From the NCBI GenBank assembly GCA_030432295.1, contig JAUIHI010000011.1:1-64000 (forward strand): 64,000 bases of DNA, in the 5' to 3' direction. Made by a program: the position numbers and the translations under genes. This document shows, one piece after another, positions 17,235 through 25,945 of the stretch. Position 1 is the stretch's first letter. Each line of letters begins with the position of its first letter. The stretch comes from Anaerolineae bacterium (GTDB lineage: Bacteria; Chloroflexota; Anaerolineae; Caldilineales; Caldilineaceae). Below the pieces are notes generated by a model. That model made no database searches and was not told the DNA's origin. It saw nothing but the letters and a program-made list of their open reading frames with translations.

Positions 17235-18131
17235 ATGCAAAATCCCCATTCGATTCGTTCACACACCCATTTTACCCCCAACACCCAGCACGAGCAACCG
17301 AACGACGGAGAGTTCCGCGGGCGGGTCAGCGTTGTGGTGTGGGCTGTGGTGGCTGCTACTGCGGTCAGCCTCTTCGTCCGTCTGCCAGGGGTGTTTGTGA
17401 TCGACTTCAACGCACTGGGATCGCCGATCAGCTTGCAGATCAGTGATTCACTGGTGATGGCCGCTTTTCTGGCCCTGCTGTCGGCCAGCGGCACCGAGAG
17501 CGCCATCCGTGCCCACCCCCGGTTTCGACGCAGAAGTGGAGGCTTCTGGAACACTTGGAGCTATTGGGCGCTGCCCGCCGCGCTTTCGATCCTGGCTGTG
17601 GTTCTGATCCCCCAGCTACCCACGCGGATTACACAGGCGATCGGGCTGCTGGTGCAGGGGGTATTGGTTACGGTTACGCTGTTTGCGCTCTACGCCACTG
17701 TGGATGCGGGCACGCCGGGTTTTCGCCGGGGCCGTCTGGTGTTGAATGTACTCGCCTATGCCAGCGCGCTGGCCCTCTTTCTGCTGGTCTATCAGACCCG
17801 CACACGCAGCTTGCTCTCCGGTTCGATGGTGGCGCTGACGGCTACGCTGCTGGCCGTGGAACTGTTGCGCAGCACCACCGAACGCCGGGAGTTTGTTCTG
17901 AGCCACGCCCTGGTGGTGGGGATGGTGCTGGGGGAATCTACCTGGGCGCTGAACTATTGGCCCCTGCCGGGTCTGACCGGGGGGCTGTTCCTGTTGCTAA
18001 TCTTCTATCTGATTGTCAGTTTGGCCCAGCACGGCCTACAAAATCATCTGACAAAACGGGTGTTGGTGGAGTTCGCCGTCTTTGCGATCTTTGCCGTATT
18101 GCTGATTGCGGTGGTAGGGCCGGGGTTCTAA
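17235..18131 (+). CDS. Integral membrane protein of unknown function
   Basis: 298 residues with about eight membrane segments after a polar N-terminus of 30 residues. Segments include VVVWAVVAATAVSLFV near the start and VLVEFAVFAIFAVLLIAVV at the end. No enzyme motif was recognised. The start rests on the promoter placed directly before it; a later start is unlikely because the first helix would be cut. It is divergent from the CHAT/ligase pair and may share their regulation. Confidence 0.6.
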   Translation: MQNPHSIRSHTHFTPNTQHEQPNDGEFRGRVSVVVWAVVAATAVSLFVRLPGVFVIDFNALGSPISLQISDSLVMAAFLALLSASGTESAIRAHPRFRRRSGGFWNTWSYWALPAALSILAVVLIPQLPTRITQAIGLLVQGVLVTVTLFALYATVDAGTPGFRRGRLVLNVLAYASALALFLLVYQTRTRSLLSGSMVALTATLLAVELLRSTTERREFVLSHALVVGMVLGESTWALNYWPLPGLTGGLFLLLIFYLIVSLAQHGLQNHLTKRVLVEFAVFAIFAVLLIAVVGPGF

Positions 18132-18135
18132 TCGC

Positions 18136-18209
18136 AGATATTGGGTATTGGGTATTTCGTGGGTGATGCTGACGCGCGCTCAGTATCCCCCACGAAATAC
18201 CCAATATCT
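18136..18209. repeat. Palindrome with duplicated GGGTATT word
   Basis: Right arm 18189-18209 pairs with the left arm 18136-18163, which carries an extra 7-base copy of GGGTATT. It lies between the convergent stops of the membrane-protein gene (5 bases away) and the DJ-1-like gene (4 bases away). Confidence 0.75.
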
Positions 18210-18212
18210 TTT

Positions 18213-18734
18213 TTATTCGGCCAGTGCCTTGACCAATTCCCGGCAAAAGTCGGGGATGTCGGCCACGACCCGCCCCCAGACGATATTGCCGCTGCGAAAG
18301 GCGGCTTCGTCCCGCCAGGTGGCCCCGGCGTTGAGCAGATCGTCTTTGATGCCTTCGCTGCCGGTGGAGGCGTGACCGGAGACAATCCCCGCACTGATGC
18401 CCACCAGCCCCGCGTGGCAGATCATCCCCACAATTTTGCCGCTGTCGTAACACTCCTTCACCAGCCGTTTGACACCCGCATAGCGACGGATTTTGTCCGG
18501 TGCCCAGCCGCCGGGGATGACCACCCCGTCGAACTCCGCGGCGGATACGTCGTCGCAGCCCACATCGGCGGTGGCTTGCAGCGCGACTTTGCCGGTATAA
18601 GTCTCACCCGCCTTGAGTCCCACGGCCACCACCTCTGCGCCCTCTTCTTGCAGACGCATAAAAGGCACGTAGAACTCCAAATCCTCGAAACCTGGGCCGA
18701 CCAGATAGGCGATGCGTTTGCCTTGCAGTTTCAT
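18213..18734 (-). CDS. DJ-1/PfpI family protein
   Basis: 173 residues, full length for the PfpI/YhbO branch. FEDLEFYVPFMRLQEEGAEV holds the conserved Glu that contacts the active-site Cys. The nucleophile elbow is ICHAG near residue 110. Family members are described as intracellular peptidases or glyoxal-related deglycases/glyoxalases acting in stress; which applies here cannot be read. A good ribosome site, GAGGAG, lies before the ATG. It stands as a single gene. Confidence 0.9.
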   Translation of the reverse strand: MKLQGKRIAYLVGPGFEDLEFYVPFMRLQEEGAEVVAVGLKAGETYTGKVALQATADVGCDDVSAAEFDGVVIPGGWAPDKIRRYAGVKRLVKECYDSGKIVGMICHAGLVGISAGIVSGHASTGSEGIKDDLLNAGATWRDEAAFRSGNIVWGRVVADIPDFCRELVKALAE

Positions 18735-18831
18735 TCTTCTCTCCTCGTGTAAAAAGCCGCTTGAGCCACTGATAAACGCTGATGGACTCTGATAAGAGCG
18801 GATGTCTTGCCGGAATCTGTTCTCCAGCGCG

Positions 18832-19962
18832 TCATTCAGTTATTATGGATTGGGCTGCCTGCGCCAGTTTCGCTACATTGCCGCGCCAACTCTCCCGTTC
18901 GTCCGGGTGCGCGGCCAGGTGCAGAACGGTTTCGCTCAGCAGCCGGTTGACCGGTGTGGGGACGCCGTTTTCTTTCCCCGCCCGGGCCACTGCGCCGTTG
19001 TACCAGACCACTTCGTTCTGCATTTTGCCTGCATCCAAATCCAGAAAGAGGCTGGGCATTTTGCCACCCCGTGCGCCGCTGACAATTTTGCGCAGCACAG
19101 GCCGCAGCAGCCAGCGGGGGCCATAGCGCAGCAGGGGAGCCAGTGTGCCCAGGGGATACTTTTCCACATTCACCGGGCGGATGCCCAGCCCGGCCATCAC
19201 CGCCAGGGTCTCGCGCAGGGCTGTGATTTCCAGATTGGCGATGGCCGGATGGGCAAAAGTGACGCCGGGGGGCTGGGCCAGAATCGCGCTGGTGGCGTTG
19301 CCGATCTGATTCATCAGCAGCTTTGTCCACTTCATCGAGCGGGCGTCGGCGTAGAGGGTGACGGGGATACCCGCGGCCAGCAGTTGCCGGTGCAATTCGG
19401 CAAAGACGGGAGCGGGCTGCTGTCGATCCCACTGGGCCAGCCAGATCATCCATTTAGGTTTGGTCAGACGGACGACGCCGGTCTCCGGCACTTCCACCGG
19501 CGCGGTAATTGTCCCGGCGATTGTGTGGTCCGGGCCAAAGGCGGCGGCGACGGCTTCTTCATTGCCCACGCCGTTTTGCAGGCTGAGAATAGCCGGAACG
19601 GGCAGCCCGGCATTCGCCGCAGCGTTCTTCACTTCGTCCAGGGCAGCGGCAGTGTCATAGCTTTTGACAGTAAGAATGGCCGCGTCAAAGGGGCGATTGT
19701 TCTTCGCTGCGTGCTGGAAGGCTGCGTCGAGACTGGCCGCCGGGTGAATGGCGTCGATGCGTTGGGTCGCGCCCTCGCTGATCAGGCGCAGACCGTTGGC
19801 CGTCACCGCGTCCGCAAAGCGCTGACGACCGGCCAGTGTGACAGCGACACCGCCCTGGGCCAGCTTCCCGCCGACGAGACAGCCAATCGCGCCCGCGCCG
19901 ATGACGAGGAGGTGAAGCGAATTGGGAATTGCGGGTTGCGGGCTGGGGATTGGTTCGGTCAT
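18832..19962 (-). CDS. 2-dehydropantoate 2-reductase (ketopantoate reductase) family protein
   Basis: 376 residues from ATG 19962. The N-terminal NADPH-binding motif is VIGAGAIGCLVGGKL at about 21-35. TVKSYDT near 105 carries the conserved Lys, and SLQNGVGNEE near 128 is the characteristic Asn motif. The helical C-terminal domain has KWTKLLMNQIGNATSAI with the second conserved Lys and Asn. It would reduce 2-dehydropantoate to pantoate in CoA synthesis. No panB or panC is near and paralogues of other function exist, so panE is not assigned firmly. An upstream TTG at 19989 is less likely. Confidence 0.82.
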   Translation of the reverse strand: MTEPIPSPQPAIPNSLHLLVIGAGAIGCLVGGKLAQGGVAVTLAGRQRFADAVTANGLRLISEGATQRIDAIHPAASLDAAFQHAAKNNRPFDAAILTVKSYDTAAALDEVKNAAANAGLPVPAILSLQNGVGNEEAVAAAFGPDHTIAGTITAPVEVPETGVVRLTKPKWMIWLAQWDRQQPAPVFAELHRQLLAAGIPVTLYADARSMKWTKLLMNQIGNATSAILAQPPGVTFAHPAIANLEITALRETLAVMAGLGIRPVNVEKYPLGTLAPLLRYGPRWLLRPVLRKIVSGARGGKMPSLFLDLDAGKMQNEVVWYNGAVARAGKENGVPTPVNRLLSETVLHLAAHPDERESWRGNVAKLAQAAQSIITE

Positions 19963-20036
19963 TGGGTAGACGGCTGTTGAGATTATCAAAATTGAATCCG
20001 TGAAAATCCTGACAATCTGTAAGGGTTTTATCTTTT

Positions 20037-21137
20037 TTAAAACAGCTTATGCGCGTTGTTATCCAAAATGGCTGCGATATTGCGGGGCAGCAACACATCC
20101 ACGTGCATCTGGCGCTGGGCTGGGGTGAAAGGCATCACCGCAACCGTCGAGACCAGCGCCCGGAAGCGTTGGAGTAAGGCCAGCCGATAGTCTGTTAGGC
20201 AGTCCTCAATAGTATACCCGGAAACGCCCCCTTCCACCAGTCCTCTGTGGTACTCTTTCAGCAGTGGTCCCTCAATCCGTCGGCGCACATCGGGCAGCAG
20301 ATTTTCGCTGAGGAAGTAGGCCACGTCCCGCACAGCCCGGCCCCGGCGCAGCATTTGCCAGTCCAGCACGGCGAAGGGCGTGCCGCCATCCGCGCTGGCA
20401 AAGACCAGATTGCCCAGATGAAAGTCGCCATGGAGGAGGGTACGGGGCGGGGCGTTGAAAAGGTGGTGTTCGATGGCGGCCCGGTGGGAACCAAAGCGCT
20501 CACCCAACTCCCGGATGGGGCCGGGCAGGGGCACGTCGCCCAGATTTTCCAGAAAGCGGGGCCACCAACTTTCGTATTGGCTCTGGCTGGCCGCCGGGTC
20601 ATTGCCGAAGTCCGGGTCGGGCAGCCAGTCGAGCGCGGGCAGGGCCGGATGCTCCCACCAGGTCGCGTGGAAAGTGGCGATCTGGCCCACAGCCAGTTCT
20701 GCCTGGGCAGGGGTGCAGCCTGCCAGCCTCGAACCGCTGACCGCGGGGGCCATATCTTCCAGCAGAAGCACGTGCAGATGGCTGGCAGGGTTGATAGCCG
20801 CGTAGTAGCAAATGGGGACGGGCAGAGCGCTGTGGGGAGCCAGTTCCCGATAAAAACAGATTTCCCGTTCGTAGGAACCGATGGCCCGCTCTCGCATTTC
20901 CGGTTTGAGCGCGGAAAACTTGGCGATCAGCGAAGGGGGCGCGCCTGTTTCGGGCTGGTCGTAGACCAACCGCACCCGCACAGTTTGGCCGTAGAGTCCG
21001 CCATCGCCTCCGGGAGATTCTACGCTGAAGGCGGTGACCGCGGATATGTCGATAGCATTGCCTGCCGTCAGGGCGGCAGTCAGCCAGGCGGGGGTGAGGT
21101 CTGCCGGGCTGGTGGGGATTGGGAGAGAATGGGGCAT
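20037..21137 (-). CDS. Ecdysteroid-kinase-like phosphotransferase
   Basis: 366 residues. The fold is APH-like, with the catalytic loop LLHGDFHLGNLVFAS at about 255-270 and the metal motif VLDWQMLRRG about 18 residues later. The long N-terminal lobe with VLLLEDMAP and the spacing fit the ecdysteroid-kinase-like group found in many bacteria, which phosphorylate hydroxyl groups of small molecules. The substrate is unknown. ATG 21137 was preferred because homology begins there and the upstream frame overlaps the preceding gene. It follows a small membrane-protein gene by 19 bases and lies near a P450, so a shared role in modifying a lipid or xenobiotic is possible but unproven. Confidence 0.75.
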   Translation of the reverse strand: MPHSLPIPTSPADLTPAWLTAALTAGNAIDISAVTAFSVESPGGDGGLYGQTVRVRLVYDQPETGAPPSLIAKFSALKPEMRERAIGSYEREICFYRELAPHSALPVPICYYAAINPASHLHVLLLEDMAPAVSGSRLAGCTPAQAELAVGQIATFHATWWEHPALPALDWLPDPDFGNDPAASQSQYESWWPRFLENLGDVPLPGPIRELGERFGSHRAAIEHHLFNAPPRTLLHGDFHLGNLVFASADGGTPFAVLDWQMLRRGRAVRDVAYFLSENLLPDVRRRIEGPLLKEYHRGLVEGGVSGYTIEDCLTDYRLALLQRFRALVSTVAVMPFTPAQRQMHVDVLLPRNIAAILDNNAHKLF

Positions 21138-21156
21138 TCTGTGGCTCGTACGGTTG

Positions 21157-21585
21157 CTATCGTTCTGCCCCGTCCGGTGTCGTCCCGCCGCGCAGGGCGA
21201 CGAGGGAGGAGACGAGCAGCAGCAGACCCACGACAATCATCCCGGCCACGTAGCCAACCGAAATGAAACCCGAACGGTAGGGCGTGCCGTTCAGAATCGT
21301 GGGCAACTGGGCAAAGCCAGAGGCAACCGGCCAGAAGAGACCGATGCCCGCGTGGACAAACAGCCCCCGTCGCTGCTTCTGGCCCAGCCAATAGAGTCCC
21401 AAGGCCTGGGCAGAGAAAATCAGAGAAATCACTGTGGCGAGCACAGCCGCGGGCACGCCTGCTTTGGCCGGTTCGCCCGTGGCGAAATCCTCCAGCGTGT
21501 GGGGCAGGGCAAAGAAGATCAGGAGTATCGAGAGCAGGACGACTCGCTGTCCCCATTGGGTTGAAATACTATTCGTACTGCTCAT
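21157..21585 (-). CDS. Small four-helix membrane protein
   Basis: 142 residues with four hydrophobic segments at about 14-30, 44-66, 78-97 and 108-130. The first helix contains ALPHTLEDF, a His and Glu/Asp close together inside or beside the membrane, somewhat like the HXXEE membrane group, but the match is weak. No function is assigned. It lies between the DUF5661 gene and the kinase-like gene on the same strand with short gaps, so the group from the P450 to the kinase may be one transcript. Confidence 0.6.
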   Translation of the reverse strand: MSSTNSISTQWGQRVVLLSILLIFFALPHTLEDFATGEPAKAGVPAAVLATVISLIFSAQALGLYWLGQKQRRGLFVHAGIGLFWPVASGFAQLPTILNGTPYRSGFISVGYVAGMIVVGLLLLVSSLVALRGGTTPDGAER

Positions 21586-21602
21586 CGCACATCCACTTTC
21601 TG

Positions 21603-22046
21603 CTACCCTTGAGGCAAACGCGCCGCTTCCCGGTTGGCGAGCACAGCCTTTGCCTCGATCAGCAGCCGATACTTTTGGGCCAATTTCTCCGCGTTGCCAC
21701 TTTCCAGGGCTTTGAGCATATCCCCTTCCAGTTCGGCCACCTCCAGGCGCACGTAATAGTCGAGCATCTCCTTCAGATGGGCCAGCACAATCAGCCCGGT
21801 CAGGATCGGGTGATTGTTGGTCACATTGGCGTCGGGAAAGGTCAGGCCGTGTTCCAGTTCCACCTCCAATCCCAGTTGAAAATCAGCAGCCGAAATCTGG
21901 CCGGCCTCCGCGCCGATCACCGCCTGAATCTTCTCGGCTTCGGACAGTTCGACGACGGCCTCTTGCAGTTGGGTCCAATCGCGGATTTGAAGTTCGGCGC
22001 AGATCCGCTGGACTTCGGTGATGGAAATGTATTCAGGCAGTTTCAT
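21603..22046 (-). CDS. DUF5661 family protein
   Basis: 147 residues. The segment FQLGLEVELEHGLTFPD followed by NVTNNHPILTGLIVLAHLKE and DYYVRLEVAE matches the pattern of DUF5661, a small soluble family of unknown role often read as 'EHG...TN...HL.E..DYY'. Two ATG codons lie in tandem (22049 and 22046). The GGAG site is better spaced (six bases) from the second, so 22046 is given. It lies 33 bases downstream of the P450 stop on the same strand. Confidence 0.7.
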   Translation of the reverse strand: MKLPEYISITEVQRICAELQIRDWTQLQEAVVELSEAEKIQAVIGAEAGQISAADFQLGLEVELEHGLTFPDANVTNNHPILTGLIVLAHLKEMLDYYVRLEVAELEGDMLKALESGNAEKLAQKYRLLIEAKAVLANREAARLPQG

Positions 22047-22082
22047 CATTTTCTCCTTTTCTATCCAAGCGACACCGTTTGG

Positions 22083-23474
22083 TCAGAACTGTTTGTCAGG
22101 CAGGCGATGCTCTACCACCCGCACTTTGAATTTGGGGTCCGGGCCGGGGATGGGCATGAGTTTGGTGACGATCTCGTAATCGGGATATTCCAGTTCCAGA
22201 CGCACGGCCCGCAGGAGCGCACCGACAGTCACCATCAACTGGAGTTCCGCCACACCCGCGCCCAGGCAGGTGTGCGGCCCCAGTGTGTAGGGAGCAAAGA
22301 TGCCCAGTCCCTGATTGTGTTCCTTGCGGGGCGGGATGTAGCGCTGGATGTCGAAACGCCAGGGGTCTGGGAAGAATTCGGGCAGAAAGTGGGTCAACCC
22401 GTTGACGACAATCACATCCTGCCCCGCGGCCACGTGATGTCCAGCAAAGTCGAAGGGTTTGCTCACACCCCGGGGTGTAAAGGGCGCCACAGGATAGCGG
22501 CGCAGGGTTTCGATGGTGGCGGCGTAGAGATGCTGCAATTTGGGCAGTTCTCGGAAGGGGGGCACACCGTCTGCAAAGTGTTCGTCCACCTCAGCCTGAA
22601 TCGCAGCGTAGACCTCTGGATGCTTGAGGATGGCGTAGATCATAAAACCCATTGTGTTGGCGACTGTATCCATCCCCGCAAAGAAGGGGCCGATGGTAGC
22701 GGCCAGCAAGTCGTCCTCCTGCAAAGGATCGCCGTTCCAGTCCAGGGCCGCCAGCAGATCGTCGATCAGGTCCGGGTCGCGCTCGTCGCCTGGGGGCTGG
22801 TCCCGGTGTTCCTGCAAGACCAGCCGGGCAAATTCCATCACTTTTGCGCGGGCATTTTTGTAGCGGGGCAGAGAGAGCATCAGCCGGGGCTGGCGTTTGA
22901 TAACCAGCACATTGAGCAGTGTGCCCAGATAGATGCGGATGGCCTCGAAATGTTCGCGAGAGGAATGGTTGGTCAGGGCTGTGCCCAACTGCTCTGTCAC
23001 CAGCCGCTGAAAAGCGTCCCTGGCAAAAATCGTCTCTCCTTCGCTCCAGGAGTGGGCCGTGCGGTAGGTGAGGTCGGCCAGACTGTCGAGATGGGGGGCC
23101 AGTCCGCTTTTGGAGTAGCCCCGCTGCATCACTTTGCGCATGTGGCGGTGGGGTGCGCCATCCTGGGCCACCAGAAAGTTGGCCGATCCCATCTGGTGGG
23201 CAAATTCGCCAAAGAGGGGTTCGCTGGAGAAGATTTCGTCTTTGTCCTGGGCAAAGAAGCGGTTGGCCTCCAGCCCGGCCATCACCACAAAGCGCTGATT
23301 AGCTGCGCTGATGTGGAACACCGGCCCGTAGCTGTGATAGCAGTCCAGGAAAAATTCCATCGGGCGGTTGAGAAAGTCGAGGGCATTGCCGAGAAAAGGC
23401 CAGCCGGGTACAGAAGGTGGGGGCGGCAGGTGGCTGTCCACAGAAGGGGCTTCGAGCAGAGCAGGGGATGTCAT
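22083..23474 (-). CDS. Cytochrome P450
   Basis: 463 residues, a usual size for a soluble bacterial P450. The oxygen-activation helix shows FFAGMDTVAN, the K-helix ExxR is seen in ETLRRYP, and the heme loop is YTLGPHTCLGAG, where the single Cys is the iron ligand. It would insert oxygen into an organic substrate with electrons from a ferredoxin or reductase, neither of which is encoded nearby. An AAAGGAGT ribosome site precedes the ATG. Downstream on the same strand are DUF5661, a membrane protein and a small-molecule kinase. The substrate is unknown. Confidence 0.93.
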   Translation of the reverse strand: MTSPALLEAPSVDSHLPPPPSVPGWPFLGNALDFLNRPMEFFLDCYHSYGPVFHISAANQRFVVMAGLEANRFFAQDKDEIFSSEPLFGEFAHQMGSANFLVAQDGAPHRHMRKVMQRGYSKSGLAPHLDSLADLTYRTAHSWSEGETIFARDAFQRLVTEQLGTALTNHSSREHFEAIRIYLGTLLNVLVIKRQPRLMLSLPRYKNARAKVMEFARLVLQEHRDQPPGDERDPDLIDDLLAALDWNGDPLQEDDLLAATIGPFFAGMDTVANTMGFMIYAILKHPEVYAAIQAEVDEHFADGVPPFRELPKLQHLYAATIETLRRYPVAPFTPRGVSKPFDFAGHHVAAGQDVIVVNGLTHFLPEFFPDPWRFDIQRYIPPRKEHNQGLGIFAPYTLGPHTCLGAGVAELQLMVTVGALLRAVRLELEYPDYEIVTKLMPIPGPDPKFKVRVVEHRLPDKQF

Positions 23475-23653
23475 CGTAGTTACTCCTTTGGTTCAAGGGC
23501 GTACATCCTCCTGTTATTGTATGCCATTCGGTCCGGGTGGCCTAGTTTTCACGCGGATTGTTGGTGTGTTTGGCAAGCCAGCGGTTGTAGATGTCTGCCC
23601 AAATACTGGAGAACGAATGCAAATTGAGTTTCACTTGCCATCAATGCTCCTAA

Positions 23654-24358
23654 CTACATCGCATCCTTTATCCACTTCATAAGCCTTGGTAGCACTACTC
23701 CACCGAGAAAATACATAAATCCGAGGGCTATCAAAGTGAAAGTCGTTTCGGTATTCTCAAAACCTGACCATGCGAAAAAAACGACTGCTGTCCCGACTAT
23801 CCAGATGAAACTAGTAGCAATGACCCTTTGAGAATAGCTCTTGTGAACTCCACGCTCTATCTTTTTGACACCGGCTATTCGGGCCTTTACGGCAACTTCA
23901 GCCTGTGGCACCACAACGATCTGAATGATAAAATTATCTTTGGGATTCAGCAACACCTGTTCCAAAGTAATTAATGTATCTTCCATACTAACAATTTCTA
24001 TCGTCAAGCCAGAAGGCTGTGTTGCCGTGATTCTAGCATCAAGTATTCTGGATGATTCTCCTGTGGTAATTGTCAATGGTTGGTAAAAATCATTCGGGTG
24101 TATAGGGGTGGAACCGATATTGATAATCTTGAGTAAAATGAGTTCGGCATTGTTGATAGGGCTTCCATCAAATAGGATTTGTAGTCTCTGTTCTACTTTT
24201 CTAGCATCCACATTTAGCAAGGATGTCTTTGATATAATTTCATAGGTAAGATTCTTAGAACGTCCTCGGAGCGACAGCCAGATGCCGACAATAATACCTA
24301 TAGCGGCCACGACAAAGCCACCAAATTGCCAGATTGGATCTCGCAGGAAGTTAATCAT
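23654..24358 (-). CDS. AT-rich membrane protein of unknown function
   Basis: 234 residues from ATG 24358, preceded by GAGGAG 12 bases away. One membrane helix near the N-terminus (FGGFVVAAIGIIVGIWLSL), a soluble beta-rich domain of about 130 residues (for example ELILLKIINIGSTPIHPNDF), then two C-terminal helices. The base composition is clearly more AT-rich than all neighbours, and codon use follows, which points to recent acquisition. Similar soluble cores occur in many uncharacterised bacterial proteins. No mobile-element gene is beside it. Confidence 0.6.
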   Translation of the reverse strand: MINFLRDPIWQFGGFVVAAIGIIVGIWLSLRGRSKNLTYEIISKTSLLNVDARKVEQRLQILFDGSPINNAELILLKIINIGSTPIHPNDFYQPLTITTGESSRILDARITATQPSGLTIEIVSMEDTLITLEQVLLNPKDNFIIQIVVVPQAEVAVKARIAGVKKIERGVHKSYSQRVIATSFIWIVGTAVVFFAWSGFENTETTFTLIALGFMYFLGGVVLPRLMKWIKDAM

Positions 24359-24452
24359 GATGCAGAATGACTCCTCAGCTATGCAAATATGTGTGTGATT
24401 GAGTATTGGCCTAATCACTCTACTTTAGAACTATTCTGCTCAATTATTCAAA

Positions 24453-24539
24453 TCAGGACCACTTTTCGAAGAAATCATCACATGTCCATTCTTGGAACTG
24501 CGCTTGTACTTGTTTAAGGACTGTATCGTTAGCATACAT
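24453..24539 (-). CDS. Possible 28-residue ORF overlapping the glpC stop, or a gene remnant
   Basis: ATG at 24537-24539 overlaps the end of the GlpC frame. It reads a protein-like peptide with LKQVQAQFQEW and DDFFEKWS before TGA. The composition is AT-rich, like the patch to its left. It may be a small translated gene, the tail of a lost gene, or chance. Confidence 0.25.
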   Translation of the reverse strand: MYANDTVLKQVQAQFQEWTCDDFFEKWS

Positions 24540-25803
24540 GCCTGCCCCCCAAATCATACACCCCATAGGCCGCGGCCAAAACCTCAATCGGGTGGCGGCT
24601 GGGGATGTCCGTGCCGTGCTCCAACTGCCAGCGACAGGTCTCGGAATCGCAGGCGGTAAGTTCCACCGGCCCCTGCTCTTCCACAAAATCGAACAACTCT
24701 GCGCCCACATCCATCCCAATCTGATACTTCTCCACTTTGTAGCCGTAGGTTCCGGCGATGCCGCAACAGCGGGCGTGGCTCTCTCGTACGTCCACGCCGG
24801 GGATCAGCGAAAGCACATCCAGGCTCGGCTTGCCCACCCGATGCGCCCGGTACTGGCAGGGCGCGTGATAGGGCAGAACGAGCGGATCGTCTTCGCTCCC
24901 CAGGGGCTGAAAGTCTGTACGTAGCTCACCCGTCTCGGCCAGTTCCCGCAGCCATTCGAAGATGTCCCAGGTGGCTCCCTTCACCGCCAGAGTCGCCTCG
25001 TCGTGACGGTCCAGCAGTTCCGGGGCCTCTTCCTTCAGCGTCAGCGTGCAACTGGTGCTTGTGCCGACAATCGGGTAGCCAGCCCGCGCGTAGCCCCCCA
25101 GCCGGGCCAGATTGCCCTGGTGATAGCCCTCGGCAGCGCCAAATTCGCCGTTGGAGAGGAGAGGCAATCCGCAGCAATTCTGGGGCGGCACAATCACTTC
25201 GTAGCCGTTGTGTTCCAGCACAGCCACCGCGGCCTGGCCGATAAACGGCTCGTAGTATTGGGTGGCGCAGCCGTGAAAGTAGACGACTTTTTTGTCGGAA
25301 CGGAGCCGCTGATCCTTCGTGCGGGCCAGCCAATCGCTGAATGTGCCGTCGGTGCTCCACCGGGGCAGGGGTGCTTCGGCGGCGATCCCCATCACCTTCT
25401 CGGCCAGCACCCGGCTGAGGGGATTGTGCAGGGCAAAGTTTGCCAACGCCGGGACAAAGCTGCCCGCCTTGCCCAGCAGTTCGTTGCGCCCCAGCAGCCG
25501 GTTGCGCAGAGGAATGCCCTTGTCCGCAGCCATCTGGGCGCGGGCACGCGCGTTGATCTCCGCAATCTTCACCCCCGCCGGACAGACTTCGTTGCAGACC
25601 CGGCAGCCGGAGCAGTAGTCCACCGAATGGTCCGGTGCTGCGATCTGGTCCAGGGCACGGAAGCGCTCGGCCTGGGGACCGGAGTATTTCGGCCCAGCAA
25701 ACTTCTCCGTCACCTCGGCCACCGGGCAGTAGCTGGTGCAGATATTGCATTTGATACACTCGTCCATCGAGTTGCCGACAGAGTGCCAGGATGTGTTGTG
25801 CAT
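24529..25803 (-). CDS. glpC: GlpC-like iron-sulfur/heterodisulfide-reductase-type subunit
   Basis: 424 residues. Two 4Fe-4S ferredoxin motifs at the N-terminus (CIKCNICTSYCP and CSGCRVCNEVCP) are followed by two CCG domains, seen as NCCGLPLLSNG and ARCCGIAGTYG. This is the layout of GlpC, the membrane-anchoring, electron-transfer subunit of anaerobic glycerol-3-phosphate dehydrogenase. It also fits related lactate/glycolate oxidase subunits. The GlpA and GlpB partners are not in the window, so the gene is orphaned here and the symbol is tentative. It lies downstream of metY, separated by a palindrome. Confidence 0.75.
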   Translation of the reverse strand: MHNTSWHSVGNSMDECIKCNICTSYCPVAEVTEKFAGPKYSGPQAERFRALDQIAAPDHSVDYCSGCRVCNEVCPAGVKIAEINARARAQMAADKGIPLRNRLLGRNELLGKAGSFVPALANFALHNPLSRVLAEKVMGIAAEAPLPRWSTDGTFSDWLARTKDQRLRSDKKVVYFHGCATQYYEPFIGQAAVAVLEHNGYEVIVPPQNCCGLPLLSNGEFGAAEGYHQGNLARLGGYARAGYPIVGTSTSCTLTLKEEAPELLDRHDEATLAVKGATWDIFEWLRELAETGELRTDFQPLGSEDDPLVLPYHAPCQYRAHRVGKPSLDVLSLIPGVDVRESHARCCGIAGTYGYKVEKYQIGMDVGAELFDFVEEQGPVELTACDSETCRWQLEHGTDIPSRHPIEVLAAAYGVYDLGGRHVC

Positions 25804-25840
25804 AGTAGTTTTTTGACCAATCGAACGGTTGATTGGGCCG

Positions 25841-25899
25841 GTGAAGGGCGAAACGTGAAACGTGAAAAAGGCCAGCTACTCTCACGTTTCACCCTTCAC
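25841..25899. repeat. 18-bp palindrome (GTGAAACGTGA family)
   Basis: Arms 25841-25858 and 25882-25899 pair with one mismatch. It lies between metY (stop at 25946) and glpC (start at 25803). Related palindromes are at 29947, 31664, 51786 and 55107. Next to it, 25820-25839 holds a small CCAATC palindrome. Confidence 0.7.
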
Positions 25900-25945
25900 G
25901 GGTCACATTTATCAGCCCCGCCAACTCGACTTACACAGTACGCAA

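Noticed and set aside
18764-18800. Possible small gene or regulatory RNA from repeated CTGATAA words
   Set aside because: It looks like a degraded dispersed repeat (same words as at 14128 and 38360), with no ribosome site or hairpin of note.
21561-23627. 688-residue plus-strand frame opposite DUF5661 and P450
   Set aside because: It covers two real genes on the other strand and shows no family motif.
25300-25803. Assignment of glpC to a heterodisulfide reductase or lactate oxidase operon
   Set aside because: The domain order fits several related subunits, but no partner gene of any of these complexes is in the window, so only the closest family name is given.
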